A DNA stretch of 64,000 nucleotides from Achromobacter anxifer (GCF_903652925.1 NZ_CAHLAR010000002.1:248001-312000); one strand, 5' to 3'. Counted from the first letter of the stretch, positions 46,086-53,870 are shown. The notes: a model not told the origin generated them from the sequence alone. Program-made: numbers and translations.

Positions 46086-46817
46086 TCAGTGTGTGCGCAC
46101 TTTGCTGGGCGGCACGATGGCGCCTATCGCGTGGATCTTCTCCACCTGGCCAGCATGAAGGCTCATGCGCACTTCGCCATTGACCGACAAGACTTCGATG
46201 TCGCCGCCGCGGCGTTGGACTAGTAGCTCCTTGACCATTTTCCGGCCGTCGGCGAGCTGAAGGGCAACGTATTCGCCAGGTTCGATATCCGCATTGGGCT
46301 CGACAACTACATACCAACCATTGCGAATCGCCGGTTTCATGCTGTCGCCTCTCACGCGAAGGACATAGGCGTCTGGATCAGTCGACGCGTGGAGGATGTA
46401 CCCGTCGCCGTGCCCCGCAGGGTATGCGAGTTCTTCGTAAAAGCCGTTCTCTCCGAGCTGTGCCATACCTACTACCGGAATCAATCGTCCAGGAGATGCC
46501 CGCCCGATGTACTCGGGGGCCGGCTCCGCCACTAAATGTTTGCCGTGGTCTGTCGGCGCGGAAGTGGAATAGGCGCGCCTAGCAGAATCTCCTAGTAGTT
46601 GATGAGCGGCGTCCAAGCTGCTCAGCTCCACTACTTGAAGTTCTTCCACAGACAGGCCGAAAGCGCGTGCGATCGCCGCTGCATAGCTCGACTTTTTGCT
46701 GTCTCGCTTCTCCAGCTGATCGATGGTTTGCCCGCTGGTGCCCGCGAGTTCTCCAAGGGCGTCATGCGTGAGGCCCTTTGCGAGTCGGAGAAAGCGGATG
46801 TTCTTGCCCATTGCCAT
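46086..46817 (-). CDS. Phage CI-type repressor with S24 peptidase domain
   Basis: 243 residues from ATG 46817 (AGGTG upstream; a GTG three codons earlier is also possible). N-terminal helix-turn-helix (AKGLTHDALGELAGTSGQTIDQLEKR) and a C-terminal S24 latent peptidase domain with Ser159 in RGDSMKPAI and Lys196 in GRKMVKELL. This is the RecA-responsive self-cleaving repressor class that keeps lysogeny. No canonical Ala-Gly cleavage dipeptide is seen in the linker, where GMAQLG takes its place, so cleavage may differ. It is divergent from the Cro-like gene. Confidence 0.92.
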   Translation of the reverse strand: MAMGKNIRFLRLAKGLTHDALGELAGTSGQTIDQLEKRDSKKSSYAAAIARAFGLSVEELQVVELSSLDAAHQLLGDSARRAYSTSAPTDHGKHLVAEPAPEYIGRASPGRLIPVVGMAQLGENGFYEELAYPAGHGDGYILHASTDPDAYVLRVRGDSMKPAIRNGWYVVVEPNADIEPGEYVALQLADGRKMVKELLVQRRGGDIEVLSVNGEVRMSLHAGQVEKIHAIGAIVPPSKVRTH

Positions 46818-46872
46818 GGGGCGCACCTTATCAACATTGGTTTATAAATTCCATCAACGTAAGTTGACCATT

Positions 46873-46892
46873 TGGTAAACGTTCGTTTACCA
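46873..46892. promoter_or_regulatory. 20-bp repressor operator palindrome
   Basis: TGGTAAACG-TT-CGTTTACCA has perfect 9-base arms and lies midway between the divergent repressor and Cro-like genes. Partial relatives occur around it (TTGGTTTATAA at about 46840) and after the repressor gene. Confidence 0.85.
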
Positions 46893-46925
46893 TCGGGCAA
46901 ATCACTTACGTCGAACGATGGATCT

Positions 46926-47198
46926 ATGACCTCTATTCAATTCAAGCACCGCCCGGCGCTCGCCGAAGCAATCGAGCTTGCGGGTTCCAAGGCGGCTCTG
47001 GCTCGAATGATCGACGCGTTACCGCAGCAGATCGGCAACTGGTTGACGCGAGACAAGGAGATTGATCCGGTCTACTGCGCTCGCATCGAGGCGTCACTAG
47101 GCGGACGTGTCTCTCGATCCCAACTCCGCCCCGACGATTGGGAAACCGTGTGGCCTGAACTGGCGCGGGGCCAAAGGGAGGGCACCTCCCATGCGTAA
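46926..47198 (+). CDS. Cro/YdaS-like DNA-binding protein
   Basis: 90 residues. RPALAEAIELAGSKAALARMIDALPQQIGNWLTRDKEIDPVYCARIEASLGG is the YdaS-type helix-turn-helix found opposite the repressor in lambdoid prophages. It would act as Cro, repressing the lysogenic promoter to allow lytic growth; YdaS relatives have also been described as toxin-antitoxin parts. First gene of the rightward early operon; no strong ribosome site. Confidence 0.82.
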   Translation: MTSIQFKHRPALAEAIELAGSKAALARMIDALPQQIGNWLTRDKEIDPVYCARIEASLGGRVSRSQLRPDDWETVWPELARGQREGTSHA

Positions 47199-47364
47199 CG
47201 CAGCCCCCATGACGTTCGGTGCCCGCCTTGCCTTGCACCGTCCGGCGCCGGAAGAGGCGCGCTGGTTCTTCAACGTTCCCCACGAAGCGCCCACCGACGT
47301 TGAGCCACCCGCAGCGCCGGCTGAGCCGGACGACAGGGTCCAGATTGGCCCGCTCGATGTTTGA
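47191..47364 (+). CDS. Small phage protein, 57 aa
   Basis: MRNAAPMTFGARLALHRPAP begins a protein with no recognised domain, acidic and proline-rich at the end (EPPAAPAEPDDRVQIG). Its start overlaps the end of the Cro-like gene by 8 bases; weak GGGAGG upstream supports it. Confidence 0.5.
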   Translation: MRNAAPMTFGARLALHRPAPEEARWFFNVPHEAPTDVEPPAAPAEPDDRVQIGPLDV

Positions 47365-47447
47365 AGGATGTTTTCCATGCTGCGCATCTTAGGGACTGCG
47401 CGGCAGGAGCGAAACCCTGTTATTTCCAGATTCCAAGGTAAGACCCA

Positions 47448-47963
47448 ATGACCTGCCGCCACCCCTCCCACAACTGGCTTGATGTTCTCTACAACGATGT
47501 CCGCAGTACGCCCGGGGGCGTGAAGGAGGCTGCGTCGTTCCTGACGGAGCGTCGTGGCAAGAGCATTCACTACGAAACCCTACGCGCCAAGCTGAACGGC
47601 CAAGAGGGCGAGTCGATGACATTCGAGATGGCCGATCTGCTGACCGAATGGATGTCTCAGAAGGCGGGAGGTGCTGCATATGCGCATCGCTGGGCGCAGA
47701 CCTATGCGACGGTTGAGCATGGCCTGACCTGCCTTGATGTACCCCCGCCGCCTGCGGGTGGATGGCCGGACGAGTTGAAAGCCGTGCTCGAAAAAGTGAT
47801 GCAGGCGGGCGCGAAGGTCGGCGGCTTGAATGCTTCGACGCTGGAGGCCTTGGCGGATGGCCACATCGATGCCAATGAGCGCAGTCAGCTGTATGGGCTG
47901 TTCATGGAGTTGGCTGTCCTCGCATTCCGCGGCGCTCGCAATGTGTCGAGGGTGCAATGCTGA
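47448..47963 (+). CDS. Phage regulatory protein CII-like (CP76 family)
   Basis: 171 residues. DVLYNDVRSTPGGVKEAASFL and RRGKSIHYETLRAKLNGQEGESMTFEMADLLTEWM are the hallmark of the phage regulatory CII/CP76 family (PF06892) seen in P2- and lambda-like phages of proteobacteria. It would help decide lysogeny. Overlaps the next gene by 7 bases. Confidence 0.85.
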   Translation: MTCRHPSHNWLDVLYNDVRSTPGGVKEAASFLTERRGKSIHYETLRAKLNGQEGESMTFEMADLLTEWMSQKAGGAAYAHRWAQTYATVEHGLTCLDVPPPPAGGWPDELKAVLEKVMQAGAKVGGLNASTLEALADGHIDANERSQLYGLFMELAVLAFRGARNVSRVQC

Positions 47964-48262
47964 CCCGTGGAACATCCGGAGTACCGGTGCGGGCGCGTAG
48001 CGCGTCCGCGGGGCGTAAGGGGGCGGCGCTGTCGCGCACGGCTGCAATGATGTGCAGCCGCGCGAAGTTCCAGCGGTGGGTTGTTTCCCGCATCGGCGCC
48101 GCCCCTGAGGGCGTGTCCCCGAGCCAGCACGCAGCGCAGTACGTGCGCGACATTTGCGGCATAACCAGCCGTGCCCAGCTGGACCACCACGCCCTGGCCG
48201 CCGGGATGTTCCATGAGGCCATTCGCAAGCCGTTCCTGGAGTGGAGCGGCATCTATGGGTGA
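47957..48262 (+). CDS. Phage hypothetical protein, 101 aa
   Basis: Not recognised. A basic N-terminus is followed by KFQRWVVSRIGAAPEGVSPSQHAAQYVRDICGITSRAQLDHHALAAGMFHEAIRKPF, which has the feel of a conserved small helical domain common between CII and replication genes. Overlaps both neighbours by 7-8 bases. Confidence 0.6.
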   Translation: MLTRGTSGVPVRARSASAGRKGAALSRTAAMMCSRAKFQRWVVSRIGAAPEGVSPSQHAAQYVRDICGITSRAQLDHHALAAGMFHEAIRKPFLEWSGIYG

Positions 48263-48554
48263 TTGCCTGCATATGTTCCGGGGCTACCGGGTGCCGGTGG
48301 AGGCGGTGGAAGCGGTCCGCCAGGCCATTATCGATACGCCGCGCCGTGTGGATGTGGGGGCGCTGCGAGCCATCGTTGAACCCGCGTTGTTGCCGGTAGA
48401 TCCCTGGTTCAGCACATCTCGGGGCGTGGCCGCCCGCTGTGCCGTCGATTCTCTCCTGTTTGATGCTGTTCGAGCCGGCCTGATCAGGCGGCGCGTGAAT
48501 GCGTGGCATCTGCCGGCATGGTGGCGTGTTCGAAAGCAAGCGGGGGCGGCATGA
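48255..48554 (+). CDS. Phage hypothetical protein, 99 aa
   Basis: Not recognised. Helical; FRGYRVPVEAVEAVRQAIID and AARCAVDSLLFDAVRAGLIRRRVNAWHL stand out. Start ATG overlaps the previous stop by 8 bases and its stop overlaps the next start by 4. Confidence 0.6.
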   Translation: MGDCLHMFRGYRVPVEAVEAVRQAIIDTPRRVDVGALRAIVEPALLPVDPWFSTSRGVAARCAVDSLLFDAVRAGLIRRRVNAWHLPAWWRVRKQAGAA

Positions 48555-49045
48555 CGTTGCAACGCAAGACGCCACTTCGCCAGAAGACGCCGATGAAGCG
48601 TGGCGCGCCGCTGAAGGCCAAGGCCCCGATGATGCGGGCCAAGCCGATGCCGCCGCCTCGCGCCTCCATGAAGGCGCGCAAGAAGAGCAAGAAGCCGCTC
48701 AAGACCGTGTATCGGAACCCGGTGCTGTTGGCTCTTGCTGAGGGCGAGGAATGTCTGCTGCGCGTGCCCAAGTACTGCCAGGGTGGCACGGACACCACGG
48801 TCGCCTGCCATTCCAACCGCCTGCGGGACGGCAAAGGGAAGGGCATCAAGGCCCACGACTGGGCTATCGCCTTCGGCTGCGGCGGGTGCCATTGGTTCAT
48901 TGACCACTCCAAGGCCACGATGGAAATGAAGCTGTCCTATTTCATCCCGGGCTTGCGGCTTACGCGGCTGCGGATCGTTGCGATGGGCAAATGGCCGGAG
49001 GAAGCCGAGCGCGGGTATCAGCAGCTTTACGGGGAGGCGGCATGA
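48551..49045 (+). CDS. DUF1364/YbcO-like nuclease
   Basis: 164 residues. A basic, Lys/Arg-rich N-terminus (about 50 residues) precedes ECLLRVPKYCQGGTDTTVACHSNRLRDGKG, which matches the zinc-binding YbcO fold (an HNH-like nuclease found in lambdoid phages, near the replication genes), and FGCGGCHWFIDHS supplies the second Cys/His set. Likely a recombination or repair nuclease. Overlaps both neighbours by 4 bases. Confidence 0.75.
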   Translation: MTLQRKTPLRQKTPMKRGAPLKAKAPMMRAKPMPPPRASMKARKKSKKPLKTVYRNPVLLALAEGEECLLRVPKYCQGGTDTTVACHSNRLRDGKGKGIKAHDWAIAFGCGGCHWFIDHSKATMEMKLSYFIPGLRLTRLRIVAMGKWPEEAERGYQQLYGEAA

Positions 49046-49938
49046 GCGCCGTAGTCTTGAAGATGACGCCGAAATCTCCCCAGCTTGAGGAAGGCCACAC
49101 GCAGATTTCCAACGAACTGCTGGAGGCGATCACTGCGCATCCGTTCAAGCAGACCACGCTGCGCGTGTTGCTGGCGCTTATCCGCAAGACCTACGGTTTC
49201 AACAAGAAGGAAGACGACCTGTCCGCCTCGCAGCTGGGGGTGCTGCTGGGCGACATGAAGCGCCAGCACGTCACCACGGCGCTGAATGAGCTTGCAGGGA
49301 TGCGGGTCATCCACAAGCGGCCGGGCAAGTACGGCTCCATTGTGGGCATCAATAAGGACTATTCGCAGTGGCTTGATAGTCCGAAATCCGGACAGGTGAA
49401 CGAATCTCGGACTAGTGGAACTACTAGTCCGAATCTCGGACAGGTGAACGAATCCGAGACTACCACTAGTCCGAATCTCGGACAGGTCGCTAGTCCGAAA
49501 TTCGGACACACAAAAGACAACCTTCCAAAAGACAACCAACAAAAGAAATCTGCTGACGCAGATTCTTGCGCCGACCAGCTTGCGCTGCTTGGCGCCGAAG
49601 ACGGCAATGCTCCGCCTCCCGTCGTTCAGCTTCCGCTGCAAGACGGCTCCGAGTTTCTGCCCACCGATGTCCAGCTCGCGGAGTGGAGCGCGGCTTTTCC
49701 TCAGGTCGATGTGCCGGGGGCGTTGAAGCGGATGCGGGTCTGGTGCACAGCCAAGCCGGCGAACCGCAAGACGCGCCGGGGCATCTCCGCATTCATCGTT
49801 AACTGGCTGGCCGGTGACCAGACAAAGGCAACAACCCCAGGGGCGGACCAGCGCCGCCCCGCGAAAGGAGCAAAGATCCATGGAAACTTCAGCAGCCAGG
49901 ACTACCGGCATGGTGTTGACGACGATGGCCGGTTTTAA
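49042..49938 (+). CDS. Phage replication protein O
   Basis: 298 residues. The N-terminus (EEGHTQISNELLEAITAHPFKQTTLRVLLALIRKTYGFNKKEDDLSASQLG) is the phage replication protein O winged-helix domain that binds iterons. The middle (about residues 110-160) is encoded by the iteron repeats. The C-terminus (RMRVWCTAKPANRKTRRGISAFIVNWLAG) is a helical module typical of O-type proteins, contacting the helicase loader encoded next. Start overlaps the nuclease stop (ATGA). Confidence 0.87.
   Translation: MSAVVLKMTPKSPQLEEGHTQISNELLEAITAHPFKQTTLRVLLALIRKTYGFNKKEDDLSASQLGVLLGDMKRQHVTTALNELAGMRVIHKRPGKYGSIVGINKDYSQWLDSPKSGQVNESRTSGTTSPNLGQVNESETTTSPNLGQVASPKFGHTKDNLPKDNQQKKSADADSCADQLALLGAEDGNAPPPVVQLPLQDGSEFLPTDVQLAEWSAAFPQVDVPGALKRMRVWCTAKPANRKTRRGISAFIVNWLAGDQTKATTPGADQRRPAKGAKIHGNFSSQDYRHGVDDDGRF
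49377..49508. other. Candidate phage replication origin (iterons in gene O)
   Basis: Four repeats of TAGTCCGAATCTCGGACAGG type start at 49377, 49425, 49467 and 49491, each an imperfect inverted repeat (TCCGA..TCGGA). A perfect inverted repeat CGGACTAGT / ACTAGTCCG with a 6-base spacer sits at 49408-49431. Iterons inside gene O are the lambda arrangement. Confidence 0.85.
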
Positions 49939-50659
49939 CTTCGCCACGGAGGAGCGGCATTGCTCCGAGCATGGGGTGTTTACCGCCATGAAGACGCCGG
50001 TAGGGTGGTCGGACTGCACGATGTGCAATGCCAAGCGCCAGCAGGCCGAGCGCTTCCGCCTGGAGGCCGAAGCTAGCCGCCTGACCATCATGCGCCAGGC
50101 CGAGGTGCCCTTGCGCTATCACGGCAAGACGCTGGATAACTACGACGCCTTGAACGAAGGCCAGGGGCGCGCGCTGCGTGTGGCGACCGAGTACGCCGAT
50201 AGCTTCGCCACTGCGCGGGCCGCAGGCCGCGGGCTGATCTTCTGCGGCACTCCGGGAACGGGAAAAACGCATTTGGCCGTGGGGATCATGCATCAGGTGC
50301 TGGAGGCCGGGTATTCCGCGCGCTTTGCCGTGGTGCTGGACGCCATGCAGGCGGTGAAAAGCACCTATCGCCGGGACGCGGCCAGCACCGAGGCCGCCGT
50401 GTTGGAGAAGCTGACGGCACCCGACCTTCTGGTGCTGGACGAGATCGGAAACCAGTACGGGTCCGACACCGAGCGGATGATCCTGACGAACGTCATCAAC
50501 AACCGCTACAACGCGATGAAGCCCACCATCATGCTGAGCAACTTGGCAAAGGACAAGCTGGGGGCGGAGCTGGGCGAGCGCGTCATTGACCGGATGCGCG
50601 AAGGCGGCGGGCGCATGGTCATCTTTGACTGGGACAGCCACCGGGGGGCGCACGCATGA
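49880..50659 (+). CDS. DnaC-like helicase loader
   Basis: 259 residues. Cys/His pair HCSEH and CTMC near residues 28-50 suggests a zinc site. Walker A GTPGTGKTH is at residues 123-131, Walker B LLVLDEIG near 178, and a sensor-like IMLSNLAKD near 217. This is the DnaC/IstB-type AAA+ family that loads the host DnaB helicase at the phage origin. AAAGGAG precedes the start, which lies inside the end of gene O. Confidence 0.9.
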   Translation: METSAARTTGMVLTTMAGFNFATEERHCSEHGVFTAMKTPVGWSDCTMCNAKRQQAERFRLEAEASRLTIMRQAEVPLRYHGKTLDNYDALNEGQGRALRVATEYADSFATARAAGRGLIFCGTPGTGKTHLAVGIMHQVLEAGYSARFAVVLDAMQAVKSTYRRDAASTEAAVLEKLTAPDLLVLDEIGNQYGSDTERMILTNVINNRYNAMKPTIMLSNLAKDKLGAELGERVIDRMREGGGRMVIFDWDSHRGAHA

Positions 50660-51105
50660 AGCCCTGGCCGAATACCGGCGCCAAGCGCTCGCCTCGCTGT
50701 TCCAGCAGTGCAGCGAAGCTCGGTGGCCCGAGCGAAGACACCATCCAGGCCCAGGTGATCAGGTGGGCGACCCTTCAGGCCGGCGTATATCCGGAGCTCG
50801 CGCGACTCTTCCATGTTCCCAACGGCGGCCAGCGCCATGCGGCAGTGGCGGCAAAGCTGAAGGGACAGGGCGTCAAGGCCGGGGTGCCGGATCTTTGCTT
50901 GCCCGTGCCGCGCTTCGGATGCCCGGGGCTGTGGATCGAAATGAAGACCGCCGACGGCAGGGTCAGCACGACCCAGAAAGATTGGATCGGATACCTCAAG
51001 GGGGCGGGGTACCGCGTCGAGGTGTGCCGCAGCTTTGATGAGGCGCGGGCAGTTCTCCTGAGCTATTTAGATCCGAAAGTCACTTTCACGCCGGGGATCT
51101 ACTGA
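50656..51105 (+). CDS. VRR-NUC domain nuclease
   Basis: 149 residues. SEDTIQAQVIRWATLQAGVYP, FHVPNGGQRHAAVAAKLKGQGVKAGVPDLCLPVP and LWIEMKTADGRVSTTQKDWI form a VRR-NUC (PD-(D/E)XK superfamily) domain; PD..(E)MK is the catalytic set. Likely a phage recombination or branched-DNA nuclease. Overlaps the loader gene by 4 bases and shares one base with the next gene. Confidence 0.85.
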   Translation: MKPWPNTGAKRSPRCSSSAAKLGGPSEDTIQAQVIRWATLQAGVYPELARLFHVPNGGQRHAAVAAKLKGQGVKAGVPDLCLPVPRFGCPGLWIEMKTADGRVSTTQKDWIGYLKGAGYRVEVCRSFDEARAVLLSYLDPKVTFTPGIY

Positions 51106-51680
51106 TGGGGTGGCTTCGGCGTTGGGAGCGCGATGACCCGGCCAAGGTGCTGGAGCGGAATCAGGATCAGCGGGCCAGGCGGCGAGCCTGGGTGAACTGG
51201 AAAGAAATTCGAATCGACCCCTTCGGGGCAGTGTGGTTTGGCAAGGAGCAGGTTATGACGCGCGAAGAATCGGACGAAGTGGAATCCCTGGTGATGGGCT
51301 GGTATCGGTGGACTGCCGGCTATCGCCCCAATCTTGGAGTAGGGCGCGTGTCCATCTACGCCCGCGGCATTTCTGAGGCGGGCGCGCACGTCAGCGCGGA
51401 CGAAGTGGACGAAAAGCTTGAGGCGGCCCGAGGCGAACAAGTGGAAGTGTGCATCGATGCGCTACGCTGGCAGCTGCGGGCGGCTATCGGTATCCACGCG
51501 GCGAACAAGCGGGCAGGCGCGCAGGTGTTCAGCAACCCGCGTTTGACGCCGGAGCAACAACACGCGGCATATCAAGAAGCAAAGGCATTGCTCTTGCCGG
51601 CGCTGCGCAAGCGTGGATTGATCCGAAGCGCGCCGAATGTTGCGCGGGGGCCTTGCGGGATTGCTTCGGCAGCTTTATAG
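51105..51680 (+). CDS. Phage protein at the antiterminator (Q) position, 191 aa
   Basis: Not recognised by motif. It lies last in the rightward early operon, where lambdoid phages keep a Q antiterminator, and terminator hairpins follow. The protein has a WYRWTAGYRPNLGVGRVSIYARG segment and helical C-terminus; no zinc motif. Q function is therefore a position-based guess only. Confidence 0.6.
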   Translation: MGWLRRWERDDPAKVLERNQDQRARRRAWVNWKEIRIDPFGAVWFGKEQVMTREESDEVESLVMGWYRWTAGYRPNLGVGRVSIYARGISEAGAHVSADEVDEKLEAARGEQVEVCIDALRWQLRAAIGIHAANKRAGAQVFSNPRLTPEQQHAAYQEAKALLLPALRKRGLIRSAPNVARGPCGIASAAL

Positions 51681-51716
51681 TTCGTGTGTCGTGGGCAGAA
51701 ACCACCCGCAATGAAG

Positions 51717-51746
51717 AACCCGCCACGCGAAAGCAGGCGGGTTTTT
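51717..51746 (+). terminator. Terminator 1 (AACCCGCC stem, GCGAAAGC loop, T-run)
   Basis: Perfect 8-bp stem AACCCGCC / GGCGGGTT with an ACGCGAAAGCA loop and T5. Placed 36 bases after the gene at 51105-51680. Confidence 0.88.
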
Positions 51747-51764
51747 CACTTCTCGGCCTGTTGA

Positions 51765-51956
51765 ATGAAAGTCACTGATGAATGGCTGTTGCGATGGCAG
51801 ACCCCTAATGGGGGCTACAACAGGAAGCAGTTGACGTTGTTGGGCGTTCCTTGGCCCCCCAAGCGTGGATGGAAGCACGATGTGCTAGGCCGCGAGATTT
51901 CGGAGGGGGCCGCACGCGCCTTTGAGGTTGACTCTGGTCAACTGGGAGCGGGCTAA
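51765..51956 (+). CDS. Small phage protein, 63 aa
   Basis: MKVTDEWLLRWQTPNGGYNR and LTLLGVPWPPKRGWKHDVLG form a compact motif found in many short phage proteins of unknown function. It follows terminator 1. Confidence 0.6.
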   Translation: MKVTDEWLLRWQTPNGGYNRKQLTLLGVPWPPKRGWKHDVLGREISEGAARAFEVDSGQLGAG

Positions 51957-52058
51957 CCAAACAGTCCCCCCGCCGGTATTTGAGGATGCAAAGTCTATTG
52001 GGTACTGGGCGGACTCTCGCTACACTTGGCGAAAGTCACGCGGAAGGGGGCCAGAGAT

Positions 52059-52385
52059 ATGGCGCATCGGCAGTTGTATTCCGAGTTTCCAGCTAAGGAT
52101 AGGAAAGTGATAGATCGTGTCATTCGGTCTCACGAGTACCAAAGGGGGCCGACAGTGAGACAGGAGCTTTCTAAGCTTGGAATCGATGTCCCGCTTTGGA
52201 CGCTATATCGCCGCATGACTCAATTGAAGGAGCAGGATGCCGCTGCGCCGATGGAATCCGGCGCGATCGTGCATATCATTGACCGGAAAATGGGCACGAT
52301 GAAAGTTATCGAGGTGGAGGTCGCGGCATCGCGGGTGGAAACGGCAGTATTACGCTTGGATCGTCACGCCAAAGCTGGAAGGTAG
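52059..52385 (+). CDS. Phage hypothetical protein, possible DNA-binding domain, 108 aa
   Basis: No family recognised. RQELSKLGIDVPLWTLYRRMTQLKEQ looks like a recognition-helix region. Start ATG 52059 chosen (AAGGGGG upstream); a TTG 11 codons earlier is an alternative. Terminator 2 follows. Confidence 0.55.
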   Translation: MAHRQLYSEFPAKDRKVIDRVIRSHEYQRGPTVRQELSKLGIDVPLWTLYRRMTQLKEQDAAAPMESGAIVHIIDRKMGTMKVIEVEVAASRVETAVLRLDRHAKAGR

Positions 52386-52416
52386 CTATCAGGCGTGTTG
52401 TTGCATTACCAGATTG

Positions 52417-52446
52417 ACCCGCCGAGCGAAAGCAGGTGGGTTTTTT
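52417..52446 (+). terminator. Terminator 2, same design as terminator 1
   Basis: Stem ACCCGCC / GGTGGGT (one G-T pair) with GAGCGAAAGCA loop and T6. Confidence 0.88.
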
Positions 52447-52493
52447 CTTGCGTCTTTTCTACATTGCTCGCTGGCTGTGAACTAGCCCATGCT

Positions 52494-52931
52494 TCAACGC
52501 TTAACACGCATGGACACGTCCACATGCGTGCCACGATCTAAATCTGCTCCAGGTGTTTTTTCCCAGTGAGGAAGAGAAAGCAATTCGTTGCCTACTTCGC
52601 CAGCTTGGATGCGGCGTGCTACGTCATCGAGCAATAGGGTGCGATTCGCGAAGTTCTCGCCTCTCAGTCCACCGATGAAAAGCCGATAGGTGAGGTTGGG
52701 AATTTGGCCCTTCATGACCCCCAGATCAAGTACTTGACCCTGTTCGTTTCGAATTAGCAGATGGCCTGGGCGAGCGTAGATACGGTAGATGCGCCATGGT
52801 AATGAAATGGCCGCATGGATTGGCTTCGTTCTTATACTCGGGTCTCGTTTCGCACTTTGAGGAGCGGGCGACGGAAGGGACTTAATTAAGGCATGCGCGA
52901 ATTTGGCAATGGACCTTTTGATCGCCCTCAC
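52494..52931 (-). CDS. Accessory protein of opposite orientation, 145 aa, unknown
   Basis: On the minus strand amid rightward genes and flanked by terminator 2 and non-coding DNA, with lower GC. Basic N-terminus (MRAIKRSIAKFAHALIKSLPS) then a beta-rich middle (LLIRNEQGQVLDLGVMKGQIPN). No family recognised. Orientation and composition suggest an accessory gene expressed from its own promoter in the lysogen. Confidence 0.6.
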   Translation of the reverse strand: MRAIKRSIAKFAHALIKSLPSPAPQSAKRDPSIRTKPIHAAISLPWRIYRIYARPGHLLIRNEQGQVLDLGVMKGQIPNLTYRLFIGGLRGENFANRTLLLDDVARRIQAGEVGNELLSLPHWEKTPGADLDRGTHVDVSMRVKR

Positions 52932-53367
52932 GTGCCGGCCGCCAATCGGGCGAACGTTGCCCTTTGCCGGTTAAGCAGGACGAGGGAATTCTGCTGGCGT
53001 TGTACTCGATGCATACTTGTACTCCCGAATGGCAAGACGGCGAGGTGACGCGCGTTCAATTGCCAAATGCGCAGGGTACGCGACTTGTCACTTGCATACT
53101 GGATCAATGGAAGGTCGTTACATAAAACTCGGCTAAGTGTTGCACCATGCAAGATCGGCCTGCCTGGCCAAGGGCTTCAATCGTAGTTTGGTGCTATTTG
53201 GAAACGTAGGTTGACTTTCGAAGATTGCGCACCCATAGTGAGTAAGCGGCTTTTCGAGCATCGCGATTTCCGGCCGGTCTTGCGCCCTTCAAGGTGCTTC
53301 ATTGTTCGCAGTCCTTTCCTTGACTAGCTCCCTTTCGGGCGGTGCCCGCTATGTAAGGAGTCGAAGA
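52932..53367. other. 436-base stretch without a convincing gene; leader of cold-shock gene 2
   Basis: Lower GC, no reading frame with a ribosome site. The last ~200 bases should be the promoter and the long 5' untranslated leader typical of cspA genes. Confidence 0.5.
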
Positions 53368-53574
53368 ATGGAAACCGGAATTGTTAAGTGGTTCAATGAT
53401 GCTAAGGGCTTTGGGTTCATCATGCCAGAGGATGGCGGCAAGGACCTATTTGCTCATTTCTCTGAAATCGTGAGCGGCGATGGCCACAAAGTTTTGGTCG
53501 AGAATCAACGCGTGAGTTACGTCACAGCGCAAGGGGCTAAGGGCCCGCATGCGACGCAAATTCGCGCGTTGTGA
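53368..53574 (+). CDS. Phage-borne cold-shock protein, copy 2
   Basis: 68 residues, [20 protein letters not shown] onward; RNP1 KGFGFI and RNP2 LFAHF. About three quarters identical to copy 1 at 43294. AAGGAG stands 9 bases upstream. Single-domain RNA chaperone. The next gene is probably co-transcribed. Confidence 0.92.
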   Translation: METGIVKWFNDAKGFGFIMPEDGGKDLFAHFSEIVSGDGHKVLVENQRVSYVTAQGAKGPHATQIRAL

Positions 53575-53612
53575 ACAACGGTCCTGAACTGATGAACGGA
53601 CAGGGAGGACTA

Positions 53613-53870
53613 ATGTTCCATAACAACATGGTCTATAAAGGTTATCGACTGACAGCTAGTGTCTCTCGCATATCGGTGGGAGGCAGTCGTCGGCCCGCTT
53701 TTACCGCAACTGTGGCATTGGGTACCGTTTCGGATCAACATGAGTTGAACGAACCACAAGTCGTACCGCTTTTTGCCTCAGGAGGGTTTGTATCAAGCCC
53801 AGTAATGGCGGTAGATGCCGCCATAAATCATGGGCGTTATTTGGTCGACGCGCACGTGCGGCCTTCCTGA
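53613..53870 (+). CDS. Small protein downstream of cold-shock gene 2, 85 aa
   Basis: ATG 53613 has GGGAGG upstream. A beta-rich protein (MVYKGYRLTASVSRISVGG, then FTATVALGTVS). No family recognised; genes of this look are often seen behind cold-shock genes in Burkholderiales. A GTG start at 53571 overlapping the cold-shock stop is an alternative. Confidence 0.65.
   Translation: MFHNNMVYKGYRLTASVSRISVGGSRRPAFTATVALGTVSDQHELNEPQVVPLFASGGFVSSPVMAVDAAINHGRYLVDAHVRPS

Noticed and set aside
47191-47364. Longer form of the small protein after Cro (starting at 47107)
   Set aside because: That upstream part lies inside the Cro-like gene in another frame; ATG 47191 has a ribosome site.
49377-49508. 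CRISPR array
   Set aside because: Only four close repeats of unequal spacing inside a coding gene; fits iterons of a phage origin.
52928-53152. 74-codon minus-strand frame before the accessory gene at 52494
   Set aside because: No ribosome site and not coding-like; left as intergenic.
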